Positions 11,244 through 21,789 of a DNA stretch of 64,000 bases are shown here, piece after piece. The stretch is taken from positions 10,175,813-10,239,812 of the forward strand of contig NC_058165.1 in assembly GCF_020080835.1 (NCBI RefSeq), written 5' to 3'. The position numbers were made by a program, and so were the translations under genes. This DNA is from Cotesia glomerata. Lineage: Eukaryota; Arthropoda; Insecta; Hymenoptera; Braconidae. The first letter of the stretch is position 1, and each line of letters opens with the position of its first letter. The notes beneath the pieces are model-generated. The model was not told the origin of the DNA. It saw only the letters and a list, made by a program, of their open reading frames with translations, and searched no databases.

Positions 11244-11639
11244 GGTTGATTAGCGTGGGTGGTTGTAGGGGGGTTGAGTTCGATAATTTACGGGTGCCAC
11301 TGATGGTTTCTTAGATTAGAGGGTCAAAATGATATTTCGCTCCCAAAAAAAGAGAGAGATATAGGGAAGGGGAAAGATTATAGGGCACGGGAGGGGAGGA
11401 GAAGAATGAGAGGGAGGGGAGGGGAGGGCATATGTGATGGTAGACGAAAAATTCATTTTGGCTAGGAATTGCGTAAAATCCGTTCTTAGTGAGCGTCTAC
11501 ATCACGAATGGAGTAACTATGCTAAATTTCAAGTCAATCGGGCGAATAGTTTCAGAGATCTCGTGATGAGTGAGTGGTATTTCGCTTATATATATATAGA
11601 TACAGGGTGTCCCAGAAGCTGCACAGGCTGTATATAATA

Positions 11640-12000
11640 TAGCCTTTATTCGGACATGACAGTATTTCTTTAATTATTCGTAAATTGTTCTTTTGTTCCA
11701 TTTTTGCGTGTCCGTTTGCCAGGTGGCAAAGGCCTTCTCCAATCTTCTCCATTGTGATCTTCCATGGCCACTCTACCCCATGATTTTCCCGCTACTTGTC
11801 CAATGTCATCGTCCCATCTCCGTTGTGGTCTACCTCTCTTTCTCTTTCCATCTCTTGGGTACCATTGAGTGATTATTTTACTCGATTTATCTTTTCCTCT
11901 GATCAAGTGAGCGGCCCATTTCTACTCTTGTCTTGTTGTTTTCAGAGTTATGTCCTGGACCTTATGTCTTGCTTTTGATGTTGCTGCTTTTAATTTTGTC
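11640..12000 (-). pseudogene. 3' end of an RTE-like LINE (reverse transcriptase C-terminus)
   Basis: On the minus strand the frame ending at 11,670 contains KRGRPQRRWDDDIGQVAG and WGRVAMEDHNGEDWRR. This is the G-R-P-x-x-R-W-x-D-D-I-x-x-V-A-G signature seen at the C-terminus of many RTE-like animal LINE polyproteins. An upstream stretch in shifted frames keeps the matching HxxR segment, so the copy is 5'-truncated and frameshifted. The sequence starts right after an ACAGGGTGTCCCAGAAG motif (11,605-11,621). The LINE clade is inferred. Confidence 0.6.
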
Positions 12001-12298
12001 TTTTCTTCTGATCCAAGGAAAAATTGATTGCTGTTCATTCCAATGTATAACAAGATGCATGTTGAGAATGTTTGTCGGAATAGAATATTATAAAATGTAA
12101 ACTCGGAAAAAAAAGAAGAAAAATTAAATTTATAACCAAGATTTATTAAAAACGCTTCACTTATGAGGCGTGCAAAACTAGATTATTTCTGAGACATACA
12201 GCAACTATTAAAAATTTTTTAGTTTAAGAATTTTTCAACTCAAAACCAAGAAGATGAAATTCTTCAAAATTATTTACTTAATTCTGATAGTAAATTTT

Positions 12299-12415
12299 TA
12301 ACTTCTCACTAATAAAATCGGGAAGTTATTGGTTTTACCTCGTTTTGCAAAAATCGAGTTTTAATCAGATCTCGACGTTTTAAGCTCAAAAAAAGCTTCC
12401 CTGACTATCCCAGCT
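12299..12415 (+). repeat. fragment of the AACTTCCCGCTAA composite repeat
   Basis: AACTTCTCACTAATAAAATC, then CGGGAAGTTATTGGTTTTA and TCGAGTTTTAATCAGATCTC, matches the left end of the copies at 23,188 and 29,200. The fragment stops after AAGCTTCCCTGACTATCCC. Confidence 0.65.
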
Positions 12416-12429
12416 AAATGCGGAAACTT

Positions 12430-12540
12430 CAGCTGAAATGCCCAAACAAAGCTCCTGTTAAAAATTCTATGAAAATCGAATAAATCGTCTCAACCGAAAA
12501 TATCTCAGGAAATGCCCAAACACAGCTCCTGTTAAAAGCG
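12430..12540 (+). repeat. ~75-bp direct duplication
   Basis: GAAATGCCCAAACA(A/C)AGCTCCTGTTAAAA occurs at about 12,434 and again at about 12,510. Confidence 0.6.
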
Positions 12541-12608
12541 GAACTGAAAATTTCAATGTTAAAAGGTTCTTTACGGAAATTGAATTTTGGCACAACCTGA
12601 TATATATA

Positions 12609-12672
12609 AGGTAAAAGCCCCAATAGATGATCATGTACCAGTATATGATCATCTATTGGGGCTTTTACCTTA
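12609..12672. repeat. near-perfect palindrome (27-bp stem)
   Basis: The arms contain AAGGTAAAAGCCCCAATAG and ATGATCAT and are inverted copies around a few central bases, giving a strong hairpin. A related CATCTATTGGGG motif occurs near 57,350. It may be two abutting element ends. Confidence 0.75.
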
Positions 12673-13056
12673 CATTAGACTGTCTCAGAAAAAAAAAAAT
12701 TTTTTTTTTTTTTGAGTAAATGCATCTAAATAGTTTCTTTGATAGACAAAAAAAAAAATCTAAAATTTGAAAAATTTCTAAATGATCGTTGTTTTTTGTA
12801 TAACTTCTGGATTTTAGCTCGAAAAGCTCAAAAATCAATTAACTGGAAATTTGTCATTAGCAACAATTCGATACAAAGTTACACATTTTGCGAAGCGTTC
12901 AGTCGACAACTTTACTTTAAACTGCTCAGTTGCTAGCTCATTAGACGATTCGTTGTCGCTTTTTTAAATACGTCAAAGACTTTTAAAGTTGTAAAACATT
13001 TCTGATATTTAATTCTGAAGGATTCATTTTCAAAATTAATCATCAACAGATAAATA

Positions 13057-13167
13057 ATGCGGCTGATTAGGATTATTTTATGCTGCTGTTGCGTATTTAC
13101 TGGTCACTTTTCAAATGGAAGCAGAATTCACAGTTCAGAAATCAAATCACACCTTATCAATCATACG
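13057..13167 (+). pseudogene. IR exon 1: signal peptide
   Basis: ATG at 13,057 starts a 37-residue segment with a basic start (MRLIRII), a hydrophobic Cys-rich core (LCCCCVF) and a polar stretch, as in a secretory signal. It ends at CATACG/GTAAGT, a good donor. The next exon begins after TTGCAG at 13,271 with the phase kept. Confidence 0.7.
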
Positions 13168-13271
13168 GTAAGTTGATTATTTTGCCCGCCTCGAGCTCAA
13201 GCATGACCAAATTTTTTTTTTAAATTTAAATAATTGTTAATTGTTTTTAAAATCACTCTTTTCTCTTGCAG

Positions 13272-13447
13272 ATGGAATTGATTGATAGAGGTTTTGCAAA
13301 TAATTCTAACCCACTGATAATATCTTCTGACTTAGTTGATGACCAAGTGGCAAGCGGGAGTATTGATAATGGAAGTCCACTGATTGTCATAAACAGTGAT
13401 CAGAGACGGAAGCAAATCAGAGTATATCTTCCCAGCTATCCTACGTA
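13272..13447 (+). pseudogene. IR exon 2, left part (ends at MITE A)
   Basis: It follows the acceptor TTCTCTTGCAG and reads open through IDNGSPLIVINSDQ and IRVYLPSYPTY. The frame runs into MITE A at TA 13,446-13,447; joined to 38,393 it continues ...PTY-IFRFESLQKL without a stop. Confidence 0.7.
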
Positions 13448-13737
13448 CACGCATAAAAATAATTTGTTATGATAACAAAAGACAGGATAACTAAAATATA
13501 TGTTGAAATAACAAATGATCATACTTATAACAACAAATCTATGAGTTACATTAACAAAGTTAGTTATGTTGTAATAACAAATCAGTTTGTTAGTTTACAA
13601 AATCAATCTGCTGTCCCAACAAAATAATTTTGTTCGGATAACAGAATAATTTTGTTACTTTAACATAGCTGATTTTGTTGCCGTAACGAAATGATTTTGC
13701 TGCTGTAACAAAATGATTTTGTTACGTAACTATTACA
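13448..13737 (+). mobile_element. MITE A, left half (TA target duplication)
   Basis: It begins CACGCATAAAAATAATTTG and is built of AACAAAATGATTTTGTTR modules. It matches the reverse complement of the right half of MITE B (45,345-45,609). TA flanks lie at 13,446-13,447 and 38,391-38,392. The insertion breaks the IR exon. The TA duplication and short TIR suggest a Tc1/mariner-type MITE. Confidence 0.8.
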
Positions 13738-13740
13738 ACC

Positions 13741-14268
13741 GTTAATATCTCATGAATGATTTGACCGATTTAAAAGAGATTTTTAAGCACTTATAATTAG
13801 TCTGTTAGATGTAAGACGATCTAAAGGGAAGTTTCGAAGTTATAAAAACTTTTTAATTTTTAAAAATTAAATATTTTTTTTTTATTCAATTATTATTTAT
13901 CAAATCAAAAATAATTCAAGGAAAAATTTCAAAGTTATTAAAAAAAAAACCCTTTTTTCGGAATTTTTCGATCATGGTTTTTCTTCAACGCATGGATCGA
14001 TTTTAGTGCGGCTTACAACAATCAACGTCATTTTTTAGGCTTAAGAGCTGATTAGCTTTTGCAAGTGATATATTAGTTAGAGATAAAATTCTAAATAACA
14101 CTTTCTTTTAAATTTTTCAAAATCTATTGGACCACATCAGTTCGGATGGTACAAAAAATCAAAGTTTAGTGAAGCCCTTTCAAACACCACCAAGTTCGTT
14201 CAAACTGGTCTAACCATTAAAAACATATGGGAAGATTATTAAACACATACACACACACACACACACAC
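13741..14268 (+). repeat. composite-repeat segment ending in (AC)n
   Basis: Contains the CATGAATGATTTGACCGATT-type module, a GAGCTGATTAGCTTTTG block and an (AC)n tract at 14,249-14,268. The same modules occur in the copies at 3,838-5,905 and 29,200-31,262. It is the landing site of the LINE that starts at 14,269. Confidence 0.6.
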
Positions 14269-16150
14269 TGCCTTAATGGACAGCATTGTAGCGGAGCTGT
14301 TTACTAAACACCCGCCGCGGGAGAAAAGACATTACGGAAAAGATTGCAAATCAACACTTTTTAGAACTAAAGAGCTGCAAAACGCGGCAAAGTCTCTTAA
14401 GACGGAAAGGGCACCTGGAGGGCTATCAGAGGATGGCATCCCGATGTCGGTGATCAGACCTGTAGCCCTGGAATACCCAGACATATTCCTGAACACTTAC
14501 AATGCATGCTTGGCAACTGGCACGTTTCCCGCGGTCTGGAAGCGGCAAAGATTGGTTCTCTTAGACAAAGGTAAAGGAACCCCCGTAACACCTTCGTCGT
14601 TTAGACCACTCTGCATGCTGGACATTGCTGGCAAACTGCTCGAGAAGCTCATACAAAAAAAACTTCGTAACGACATCGACCGTACCGCAGGCTTTGCCAC
14701 CAACCAACAAAGCCTCCGGAAAGGTCGTTCGACAGTTGGAGCGATCGAGAAATTCATAGACAGCAATACAAGCATGGTCTGGCAGCCTCAAAGCTCATAA
14801 AGTATGTCTTCTCCTTACGCTAGACGTCAAAAACGCCTTTAACAGCGCAAATTGGGGAGACATTTTAGACGCTCTGGAGCACAAGTTTGACGTGGAACCA
14901 GAGAATCTAGCACTAGTCGACAACTACCTTGACGATAGAAAGCTAATAGTGGAAACTACTGAAGGCCCACAAGAATACGCTATAACGGCTGGCGTGCCGC
15001 AAGGCTCAATAATGGGGCCCGATCTATGGAACGCAGTCTACGACGAGCTGCTTGAAATTCCGTTGCCAGAGCAAGTAGAGCTAACCGGCTTTGCAGACGA
15101 CGTTGCGGCCACGATAGTAGTAGACAGCGTAGAAGAGGCCGAACTACTGGTCCGGGAGACCATTGACGCCGTCGAGACCTGGCTTGATAAACACCACCTG
15201 AAACTCGCCAAGCATAAAACCGAGATGGTTGTTCTGACACGTCAAAAATGGTTCCCAAAACCATTCACTGTGGACATGGGAGGAACAACACTGACGTCAA
15301 CAAGGGTCCTGCGCTATCTAGGGGTAATGATAGACGAGAAGCTATCTTTCCGCGAACAACTTGACAGTGCATGCAGGAAAGCTAGCAAGACGGTGTCTAG
15401 TCTAACAAGAATCATGACCAACACCATGGGATCAAGAACAAAAAAGAGAAGAGTTCTTCTAGAAGCAGTCCATTCAGTACTGCTTTATGAAACGGAGATA
15501 TGGGCAAACATATTAAAGCAGAAGACCTACCGGCGAAAGATGGCGGCAATACAGCGGCGAGGTGCTCTCAGGGTTGCATGTGCCTACCGCACGGTTTCCG
15601 AAGCGGCTGTATTGGTCATTGCGAAAGCCGCGCATATCGACCTATTAGCGTTCGAAAGAGCAAAACTCTATGACACTAAAGATAGTGACGAAAACATGAA
15701 GGACGCAAGAACGATGATAAAGGTGGAAACGCAGCAAGAGTGGCAGGACCGATGGACATCGGGAGAGACGGGTAGATGGATGGCGTGCCTGATCCCAAAC
15801 ATAAACGTCTGGATTTCTCGGAAGCACGGGGACATGGACTTCTTCCTCACCCAGCTATTGACAGGTCCCGGACAAATCAACGCCTATCTCTTAAAGATGG
15901 GGCTACACTGCACGCCAACGTGCAAATATTGCCTAGACAAAATTGACAACGCCGAACACACGTTTTTCGAGTGTGATCGGTGGAAGGACTGCAAAAACAG
16001 CACCGAAGAAACTATTGGCACCACGCTCTCCTCCGAGAGCTTGATAGCCTGCATGCTCAGAAAAGAAGATAATTGGTTAACTGTTGCATCCTACGCGCAG
16101 CGCCTTCTAAAAGCAAAACCGCAGAAAGGGACCAATAACCAGGAGTAGGC
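14269..16150 (+). pseudogene. 5'-truncated R1-clade-type LINE: reverse transcriptase and C-terminal zinc finger
   Basis: The element starts immediately after (AC)n, within the RT domain. Frame 14,276-14,800 carries the fingers region (SFRPLCMLDIAGKLLEKLI, then a KGRSTVGAI motif). After a shift near 14,770-14,800 the second frame continues with LDVKNAFNS (first catalytic Asp), GVPQGSIMGPDLWN and the FADD active site (FADDVAATIV), then a long C-terminal region with a C-x2-C...H...C finger (CKYCLDKIDNAEHTFFEC) and a stop at 16,146-16,148. RT copies element RNA at a nicked target; R1-clade members are often target-specific. Upstream ORF1 and the endonuclease are absent. Unlike the short copies, no (AC)n is seen at the 3' side, so that boundary is undefined. 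Confidence 0.8.
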
Positions 16151-16333
16151 GTCGTGAGACGCAACATGGACTGGATTGAAGTAATGCAACAAATGCATAA
16201 CAAATTCAACTTTGAACAGTTTCCAGATTTTTGAAGTGCCTCAAAACGTGAAAATTTGACAGAAGTTGATTGCTTAACCTATAAATTCAAAAATAAAAAC
16301 AATACATTTTGTTTATAAAATTATTTTATTATT

Positions 16334-16904
16334 TCAACAATTTTTAAAATTTAAAATAACATAAAGTTTGCCATCCAAAGATGTATGTACATATAGAGGA
16401 AAAACATCATATAAATTTTCGATATGAACCCAAATAATAGAATTTGAACGGTTTACTTCATATCCTACAACATGTTCATAATATCCTAGGACTAACAACT
16501 GATTACAAATAAAGTATACACTATTTACAATATCATTCACGGTTACAATTGCCTTGATTTCCGCAAAAACAGGCATCAAATTTTCATATCCTATTAATAC
16601 CACCATTTTTCTAGTATATTTTATATTTTTAATTTCAATCCACTTAAATGCTCGGAAGCTTTTATCTTCTACATCATTTGGTACATTGCAGTATAGAAAA
16701 TCATTCGACTGAACGGTATCCATAGGATCAAAAGTAATACTTGGAAGTAAAGACTTATTAGATATTATCAAGAAGTTCATTGTTAATTGATGCTTTTTTG
16801 CTAGCGAAAGAGGAATATTTACTCTACATCTATTAGCTGAAGCAGAAGCCGTTAAATGAGTATGCTTAGATTCAGAACGAATAGAAGACAAATGGCGGTG
16901 TGGC
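16334..16904 (-). pseudogene. C-terminal domain of a tnp2-like (EnSpm/CACTA-related) transposase relic
   Basis: An open minus-strand frame of about 185 residues ends in the pattern MPVFAEI...VYFICNQLL...YYEHVVGYEVN...LYDVFPLYV...DGKLYVIL. A P-V-F-G-E-I...HxHAYEV...DG-x-Y-V arrangement is typical of the C-terminus of a large family of transposase-like arthropod proteins. The frame has no ATG here and reads backwards into the TTAA junction of the Kolobok element at 16,905, so the rest lies beyond that insertion. Matching N-terminal and central pieces are at 19,970-21,786. The link to tnp2/EnSpm is inference. Confidence 0.55.
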
Positions 16905-16908
16905 TTAA

Positions 16909-19187
16909 GGGGTCTACCCTCTTTAGACGGGCAAAGATAAGACTATTTTCACGAATTTTTTTGACCGGTATACGTCATAAATATGGACATAAAAAGTGTT
17001 AGGCCTAAAAAATACACTATTTGATTACAAAAGAGAATTTTTTTTATATTTATTTTAATCAGTTTTTATACATAAAAATGAGGGAGAAGACTGGTCCAAA
17101 AAAAAAGATGAGTGTGCGCTGTTGATGAAATATCTGGAATGGATGATCTGAAAAAAAAAAAAATAGTTTTAGATTCAGTAAGTAAATGGCTATAGCGCAT
17201 ATCATACGATTTTTTTTTTTCAAAAATGACAAAATGGCAGCCATTTTTCGAAAAAGTACGAAAAATCACGTTTTTTCCGTCGTTCTTTGCCAAAAATAAA
17301 TAGTTAAACTCAAAATTTCAAAAATCGTATGATAAGCGCGATAGCTATAGTCATCAAGAACATGTGGTTAAATTTTGGTAAGGTTCGGTTGAATAGTTTC
17401 GGAGATTTTATCAACAAGCCGTCCAAAAACGTCATTCCGAGAAAAACGCGTTTAAAGTTTTCTGTAACGAAAAATCGTGAAAAAATCTTACTTACGTCTA
17501 ATCAGCGATGCCTGCACCATACATTATGCCTTCATCTTCTTCATAGTGCTCATTTTCATCCAAAATAGCCTGCCTTCGTTTCGTTCTGGCTTCCTTAGAG
17601 GCATCGGTGCTGCGGCGGTTTGCAACTCGTATGCGCGTTCTGTCACAGTCAGCAGCAAACTGTGCGGCGATCGGGCCGATTTTGACGCCCATTACTTCCA
17701 AGATTTTTAATACTGGATGAAATCCCTCGTTAAAAATACAAGCAGCTGTTTGACAAGCTATTTCAACAATTTTTTTTCCGCAAAAGATGTGTTTGGGAGC
17801 CATTGACCAGACACAGTTGTTGAAAGATTCGTTATTATTCTGCGTGTTGCCACCGAGGCATCTTTCAAGCAGTTCTTGTTTTGTCAAATCGTCGTAGATC
17901 GGTTTTAAAACTTCTTGAACATCTTGAGCAAGGGCAGGAGGATGTTTGAATTTATGAACGGAGTTATCTTTTACAGCTATCTTGTATTTACACCAGGATT
18001 CAGAACGGTATGAATGCTGTGGATTGCTGTCAGTTGAAATCTTATGAAAAAATCCTGCCCAGATCTCTTTGCGCATTTCTTCCACGGAATCGGGATGTCT
18101 TCGAATCACTAAACCATAGTTTCTTGATAGTTCTTTCATCAGCACTACAGTCTCTTTTGTGCGTTTCGTACCACGCTGCATATTCAATCGTTTTCTCAGT
18201 TCCTTTCTTTTTCTCGCATGCTTTGCAGTAACTTGATCTGATAGCGACGTTCGCGATTTTTTTACTGCGTTTATATATCAAAGAAATTATGCCAATAAGA
18301 GAAGAAAATCCTCTTTTTTGCCAGGAACCGTCTCCCGAAACGGTTAAAATATCTTCTGGTTCTCCGTGCTGAGCATTCAAGAGTTTCTCTTCTCTAACAG
18401 CCTTCAGCATCACTACATCATACACACTTTTCACGGCGATAGAGATCGAATCGATAATTTTATAATAAATAGAGGAGCTTATCCCAGTTCCAAGTTCCAT
18501 AAGGCCACAAAACTTATTAATACCACTCAATCCAACACCAATCAAACGCATAATATACACTAGACGACGATTAATTTCGTATCCAGTAGAAATCATGTGA
18601 CACGAATTAATGTACCTTTCGCCACACTCACATGTAACACACTTTAAAACCGAGTCCTCGCTGTCCATACTTTGTAAAAGAAATATCTTTATCACAAGTT
18701 TTACACTTTAAATACTCTTGCAACGTAGAGAAAACCAGGAAAAACTTCGAACCTGGACGTCTCCACTTGGCAGTTTGATTTACACTTTTCTTGTCCATTT
18801 CGGTAATCACGAGCACAGATACTGACGGTTGAAAATTTCAAACACGACTAATATAGGGAGAAATTCTAATGGAACGGTATCCTTCGAGAATAACCTATCA
18901 TAAATGAAAATTTTCAGTATGGATAGTATATTATAATATTGTACATTTGTCAGTATACCTGAAAAAGGTTTCAGCTGCTAATGAATACAAAGGCAGGTAG
19001 ACCGTACCGCTCCGAGCGGTCCGCATATTAGCGCGCTCAGGTAGCTACGTAAACGTCGTCCAAAAGTACAGTTAGACTGCTCGGATCTTTATAAATTTTC
19101 AGTATGATACTTTTAAATATGTATACTTTCGAAAAATACAAAAAAAAAAAATTCGATTTTTTCAAAATTCTAAAGAGGGTAGACCCC
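16909..19187 (-). mobile_element. Kolobok-type (Mutator-like DDE) DNA transposon with TTAA target duplication
   Basis: Perfect TIRs GGGGTCTACCCTCTTTAGA (16,909-16,927) and its inverse (19,169-19,187) are flanked on both sides by TTAA (16,905-16,908; 19,188-19,191). A TTAA duplication plus a G-rich TIR fits the Kolobok superfamily. The 2.3-kb body carries one broken transposase gene. It is inserted in the tnp2-like transposase relic. Confidence 0.8.
17498..18798 (-). pseudogene. Kolobok/Mutator-like transposase, internally deleted
   Basis: From MDKKSVNQ at 18,798 the frame shows a zinc-ribbon-like start (LKCKTCDK, QRGLGFKV). It then shifts frame near 18,640 into CECGERYINSC, YEINRRLVYIMRLIGVGLSG and ILTVSGDGSWQKRG, which contains the first catalytic Asp. 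At about 18,140 it jumps frame directly to LIRRHPDS-type sequence (VIRRHPDSVEEMRKEIW), CLGGNTQNNNESFNNCVW and NEGFHPVLKILEVMG. In intact relatives about 100 residues lie between HKRDCSA and this point, including the second catalytic Asp (GDGDxK) and the C-x-H...K-R-M-G motif. Both are missing here, so the enzyme is dead and the copy could move only in trans. Confidence 0.8.
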
Positions 19188-19225
19188 TTAATGTATATAG
19201 AATAAGCGAAAGGAAATTTAGTATA

Positions 19226-19450
19226 GACCGGATAGCTCAAATGGTAGAGTAGCCGACATGTCTTCGGAAGGTTCTGGGTTCGAATCCCAGTCCGAGCTAT
19301 CTAATAATTTCTTCTCGCATATTCTATAAACTCACATTAAGATGATCCTCTCCACATTCCTTTCTCAATCCTTTCCTACCAATATCCTGTTACGTGAATC
19401 TGGAACGCTTCACGTAATAATTACCGTAACTCCTAATTACCGACCAAAGA
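19226..19450 (+). mobile_element. tRNA-derived SINE, family member 2
   Basis: GACCGGATAGCTCAAATGG head, B-box GGTTCGAATCC and a tail with CTGTTACGTGAATCTGGAAC. It is the same family as 8,599-8,830, with a better preserved A-box. Two of seven acceptor-stem pairs fail and U33 is missing, so it is not a tRNA gene. Confidence 0.75.
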
Positions 19451-19699
19451 TTTTGAGTAAATTTTAAACTTAGTTACTATTGAATGAAGCTAATTATTTC
19501 TCTGCTGGCAGTTTATTACGAAACGGACCTAATGTTAATAAAATAACAACCACACAATCAATAAATATTAATAAAAAGATAATTGATATAAAATTAAGTT
19601 TTTTGCCTTTGGGAAACTTCATAAAATTTGAATGTATCATTATTTGCCTTAAATGCCTCAAAAGTTAAACTTATGGAGCAATAATAACAAAAAATATTG

Positions 19700-19918
19700 T
19701 ATGTCATTTGGCCATTAAGTGGTGATTTTGACAACGACGATTTTACGATATTCGCTTAAAAATTTGTGACGCGAATGTACGAAAACAATCGTAAATTTCC
19801 GTCTTCGGCTTCGCCTTGGACGTTAAACTTATGCCCGTTTTCGTACATTCCCGCCACGACCTTAAGCTCATATCGCAACATCGTCGTTGTCAGAAAATTG
19901 CGGCCATATGACATAAAT
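19700..19918. mobile_element. ~220-bp foldback MITE (TATGTCATWTGGCC ends)
   Basis: The arms TATGTCATTTGGCC...TTTTGACAACGACGAT and GAATGTACGAAAAC are inverted around a CTTCGGCTTCGCC centre. It lies in the broken tnp2-like gene. Confidence 0.7.
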
Positions 19919-19969
19919 TACTACTTTTTTACCCGTAGATATACTAATAGAAATTCTTCTTTCTTCCGA

Positions 19970-20235
19970 TTATCTAATGCCTTGCATAAGCGGACGGTAA
20001 ATGTCATACGTGCGGTTTTTTTTATTAGTATCTCGTATCCAAGAATCGTAAATCAAAAACAGTAAAATATTCGTTAGTTGTGTTCTACATTCAGGCGGTA
20101 GACATGGAAATGACGCGTAAATTGGCATTACTTTGACTGAATGCGAGCTGAGAGGATTGCTTACTTCTACATTATCACCGGATAAAAAGTAAGGGATGAC
20201 AATGTCTTTTTGTAATACCAACCGCGAAACTTGGA
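19970..20235 (-). pseudogene. central fragment of the tnp2-like transposase relic
   Basis: The minus-strand frame has DIVIPYFLSGDNVEVSNPLS, then SSHSVKVMPIYASFPCLPPE and ILLFLIYDS. This matches the family pattern L-P-L-F-x-Y-F-D-x-F-E-x-G-N-P-L-G-S-H-S-G...Y-A-S-I-P-C-L-P-P-E. It starts after an ACTATAG acceptor-like site and stops at 19,970; downstream decay and a MITE prevent reading on. Confidence 0.55.
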
Positions 20236-20573
20236 GTTTCGAGCTATAGTTAGAAGGGGTAAAATGGATGATATCTGGCCATCTATAGTTGAGTCTACTT
20301 TTCACGCACACGTATCGATAAGTGACATCTCTCTCTATCTGTCTCTACATTCTCGCATGGATGTTAAAAAGTACTATAGGATATTTAGTTTCGTTTATTT
20401 TTACAATCGTCCGCCAGGGAGAGTATAAATCGAAAAAAATAATCTTGGCGACAAGTCGATTCTTGTAAACAATTTTACTAATATTTTAGTTTGTCATTTA
20501 TTTACGTGTGACAATTCGTAAATGAATAAAATTATATTTTCATCCTCTCAAATCCGAGTTTCGCCGTTGCTAT

Positions 20574-20820
20574 TACAAAAAATTCTGTTCGATACAAATC
20601 CACAAAGGTTGGTATTTTGGTAATAAACTTGAAGTGATGACACTCGTCTGAGATTCTGGATATATTCTCAACAAAACCTCGTACGTTTCATCCAATCTCG
20701 CTTCGCTCGACCGATAACAACGTACTCGGTTTTGTTGAGAATACACCCATAATCTCAGCCTCGTGATGTCACTTCAAGCTTACCAAAATACTTACCTTTG
20801 CGCAGGCGTATCGAAAATAA
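20574..20820. mobile_element. ~250-bp foldback MITE, copy 1, next to a transposase exon
   Basis: The arms CTTGAAGTGATGACACTCG/TGATGTCACTTCAAG and TATTCTCAACAAAACC/GGTTTTGTTGAGAATA surround a CTCGCTTCGCTCGA core. A second copy is at 21,361-21,602. On the minus strand the element supplies CGCAAAG/GTAAGT, a strong donor, directly after the open exon. Confidence 0.7.
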
Positions 20821-21073
20821 CTATTCTCAAAATATTTAGAACCTTTTTCTGTCCAGATTTTACCTTGTATAAAATTTTCCATGTACGCTGTGTTTCTTTT
20901 AACGCTCGACATATAATTTAAAACAATATCTAATGTATCATTCGCTCCAAAAAAGGCTTTAATTGAAAGACTAAGTGGAATATATTGATCGCTAATATCA
21001 ATATATTTACCAATCGTTCCATCATTGTTTTTTATAATGACAAAAGCTCTATCGATTACATACGAAATAGGTT
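20816..21073 (-). pseudogene. N-terminal exon 2 of the tnp2-like transposase relic
   Basis: The minus strand reads EPISYVIDRAFVIIKNNDG, TIGKYIDISDQYIPLSLSI and NFIQGKIWTEKGSKYFEN, matching a P-I-S-Y-x-I...Y-I-P-I/L...L-x-x-F-F pattern known from the same transposase-like family. Acceptor-like ACATAG precedes it at the 21,073 side. The frame stays open into the adjacent MITE. Confidence 0.5.
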
Positions 21074-21360
21074 CTATGTATTGTTAGAACTGAAAAATTC
21101 TAAACGTCTTTATTCCTTATTTAAATAAGAGAACGAATTTCGTAGATCATTGAACATATTTTTTGTCATATCAACCGAAAAAGTTGGATTTTAAATGAAA
21201 TTAAAAAAAATATTCTATTAACGAAATAATAGAAAAATATTACATCATAATATATCATTAGTTCTATATGTTTTCACATAATTCTTGTGCTTTCAAATAA
21301 AATAAACAATAATTTAACAGGTTCGACCCTTTTTCTCTGAAATGCAACTTCTTCTGTTGA

Positions 21361-21602
21361 TATGACAAAAAATTTTGTTCGATACTTTATGCTCAAAATT
21401 AGGAACAACCCTGACAGACTTAAAGTGAAGGCACACGTTTGAAATTATTGATACATTCTCATCAAGACCTCGTACTATATTCGGACTCGCTTCGCTCGAC
21501 TGGATAACTAACTCGGTCTTGATAAGAATGCGCCCATAGCCTCAAGCTTCTGACGTCGTTTCAAGCCGTCAAAATCTTTACCTTTGTGCATCGAAAATAA
21601 CG
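21361..21602. mobile_element. ~250-bp foldback MITE, copy 2, next to a transposase exon
   Basis: Same arms and core (GACTCGCTTCGCTCGACTGG) as copy 1 and the same orientation. Its minus-strand end again gives GCACAAAG/GTAAAG just beyond an open exon. Confidence 0.7.
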
Positions 21603-21608
21603 ATTTAC

Positions 21609-21786
21609 CTTACTGTGATCATTGAACGGACAATTTAATTTTAGGAGTGCATTATTAACAGGTGATTCTAGCATTTCTAGAAGTTCATCACCTATAAAAC
21701 TACGTGTATCATCAAAAATTGTTTGAACAATATTACGGGGTAAGCGTGGATTTACGTACAATTTAGCTTCAAATCTTTCAGCTGCC
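21609..21786 (-). pseudogene. N-terminal exon 1 of the tnp2-like transposase relic
   Basis: The open minus-strand frame AAERFEAKLYVNPRLPRNIV and DDTRSFIGDELLEMLESPVN fits the K-L-Y-x-N-x-x-L-P-R-x-I-V-Q segment of that family. A 780-bp MITE abuts its upstream side; possible earlier exon sequence lies near 22,590-22,640 but is weak. Confidence 0.5.
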
Positions 21787-21789
21787 CTT

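Larger units (their letters stand above)
9137..11601 (+). repeat. three head-to-tail copies of an ~820-bp unit
   Basis: Copies start at ATTATCTTAAATCGACC at 9,137, 9,955 and 10,774, and each ends in a CTTATATATATATAGAT block (9,954; 10,773; 11,601). Copies are nearly identical, with a few single-base changes and small indels in G-runs. Each carries a 15-bp minisatellite. A ~70-codon frame present in all copies (GACGAAAAATTCATTTTGGC onward) differs slightly and has no recognised domain. The near identity implies recent duplication or assembly-level repetition. Confidence 0.9.

Noticed and set aside
9372..11249. ORFs of (NGNHG)n or (MVTVA)n on both strands, three times
   Set aside because: Direct readings of the 15-bp minisatellite; open on both strands because 15 is a multiple of 3.
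9137..11601. CRISPR-like array
   Set aside because: The repeats are head-to-tail long units and a contiguous minisatellite without unique spacers, in a eukaryotic genome.
14497..15880. Minus-strand ORFs opposite the R1-type LINE
   Set aside because: The plus strand carries the RT motifs (FADD, zinc finger); these are shadows.
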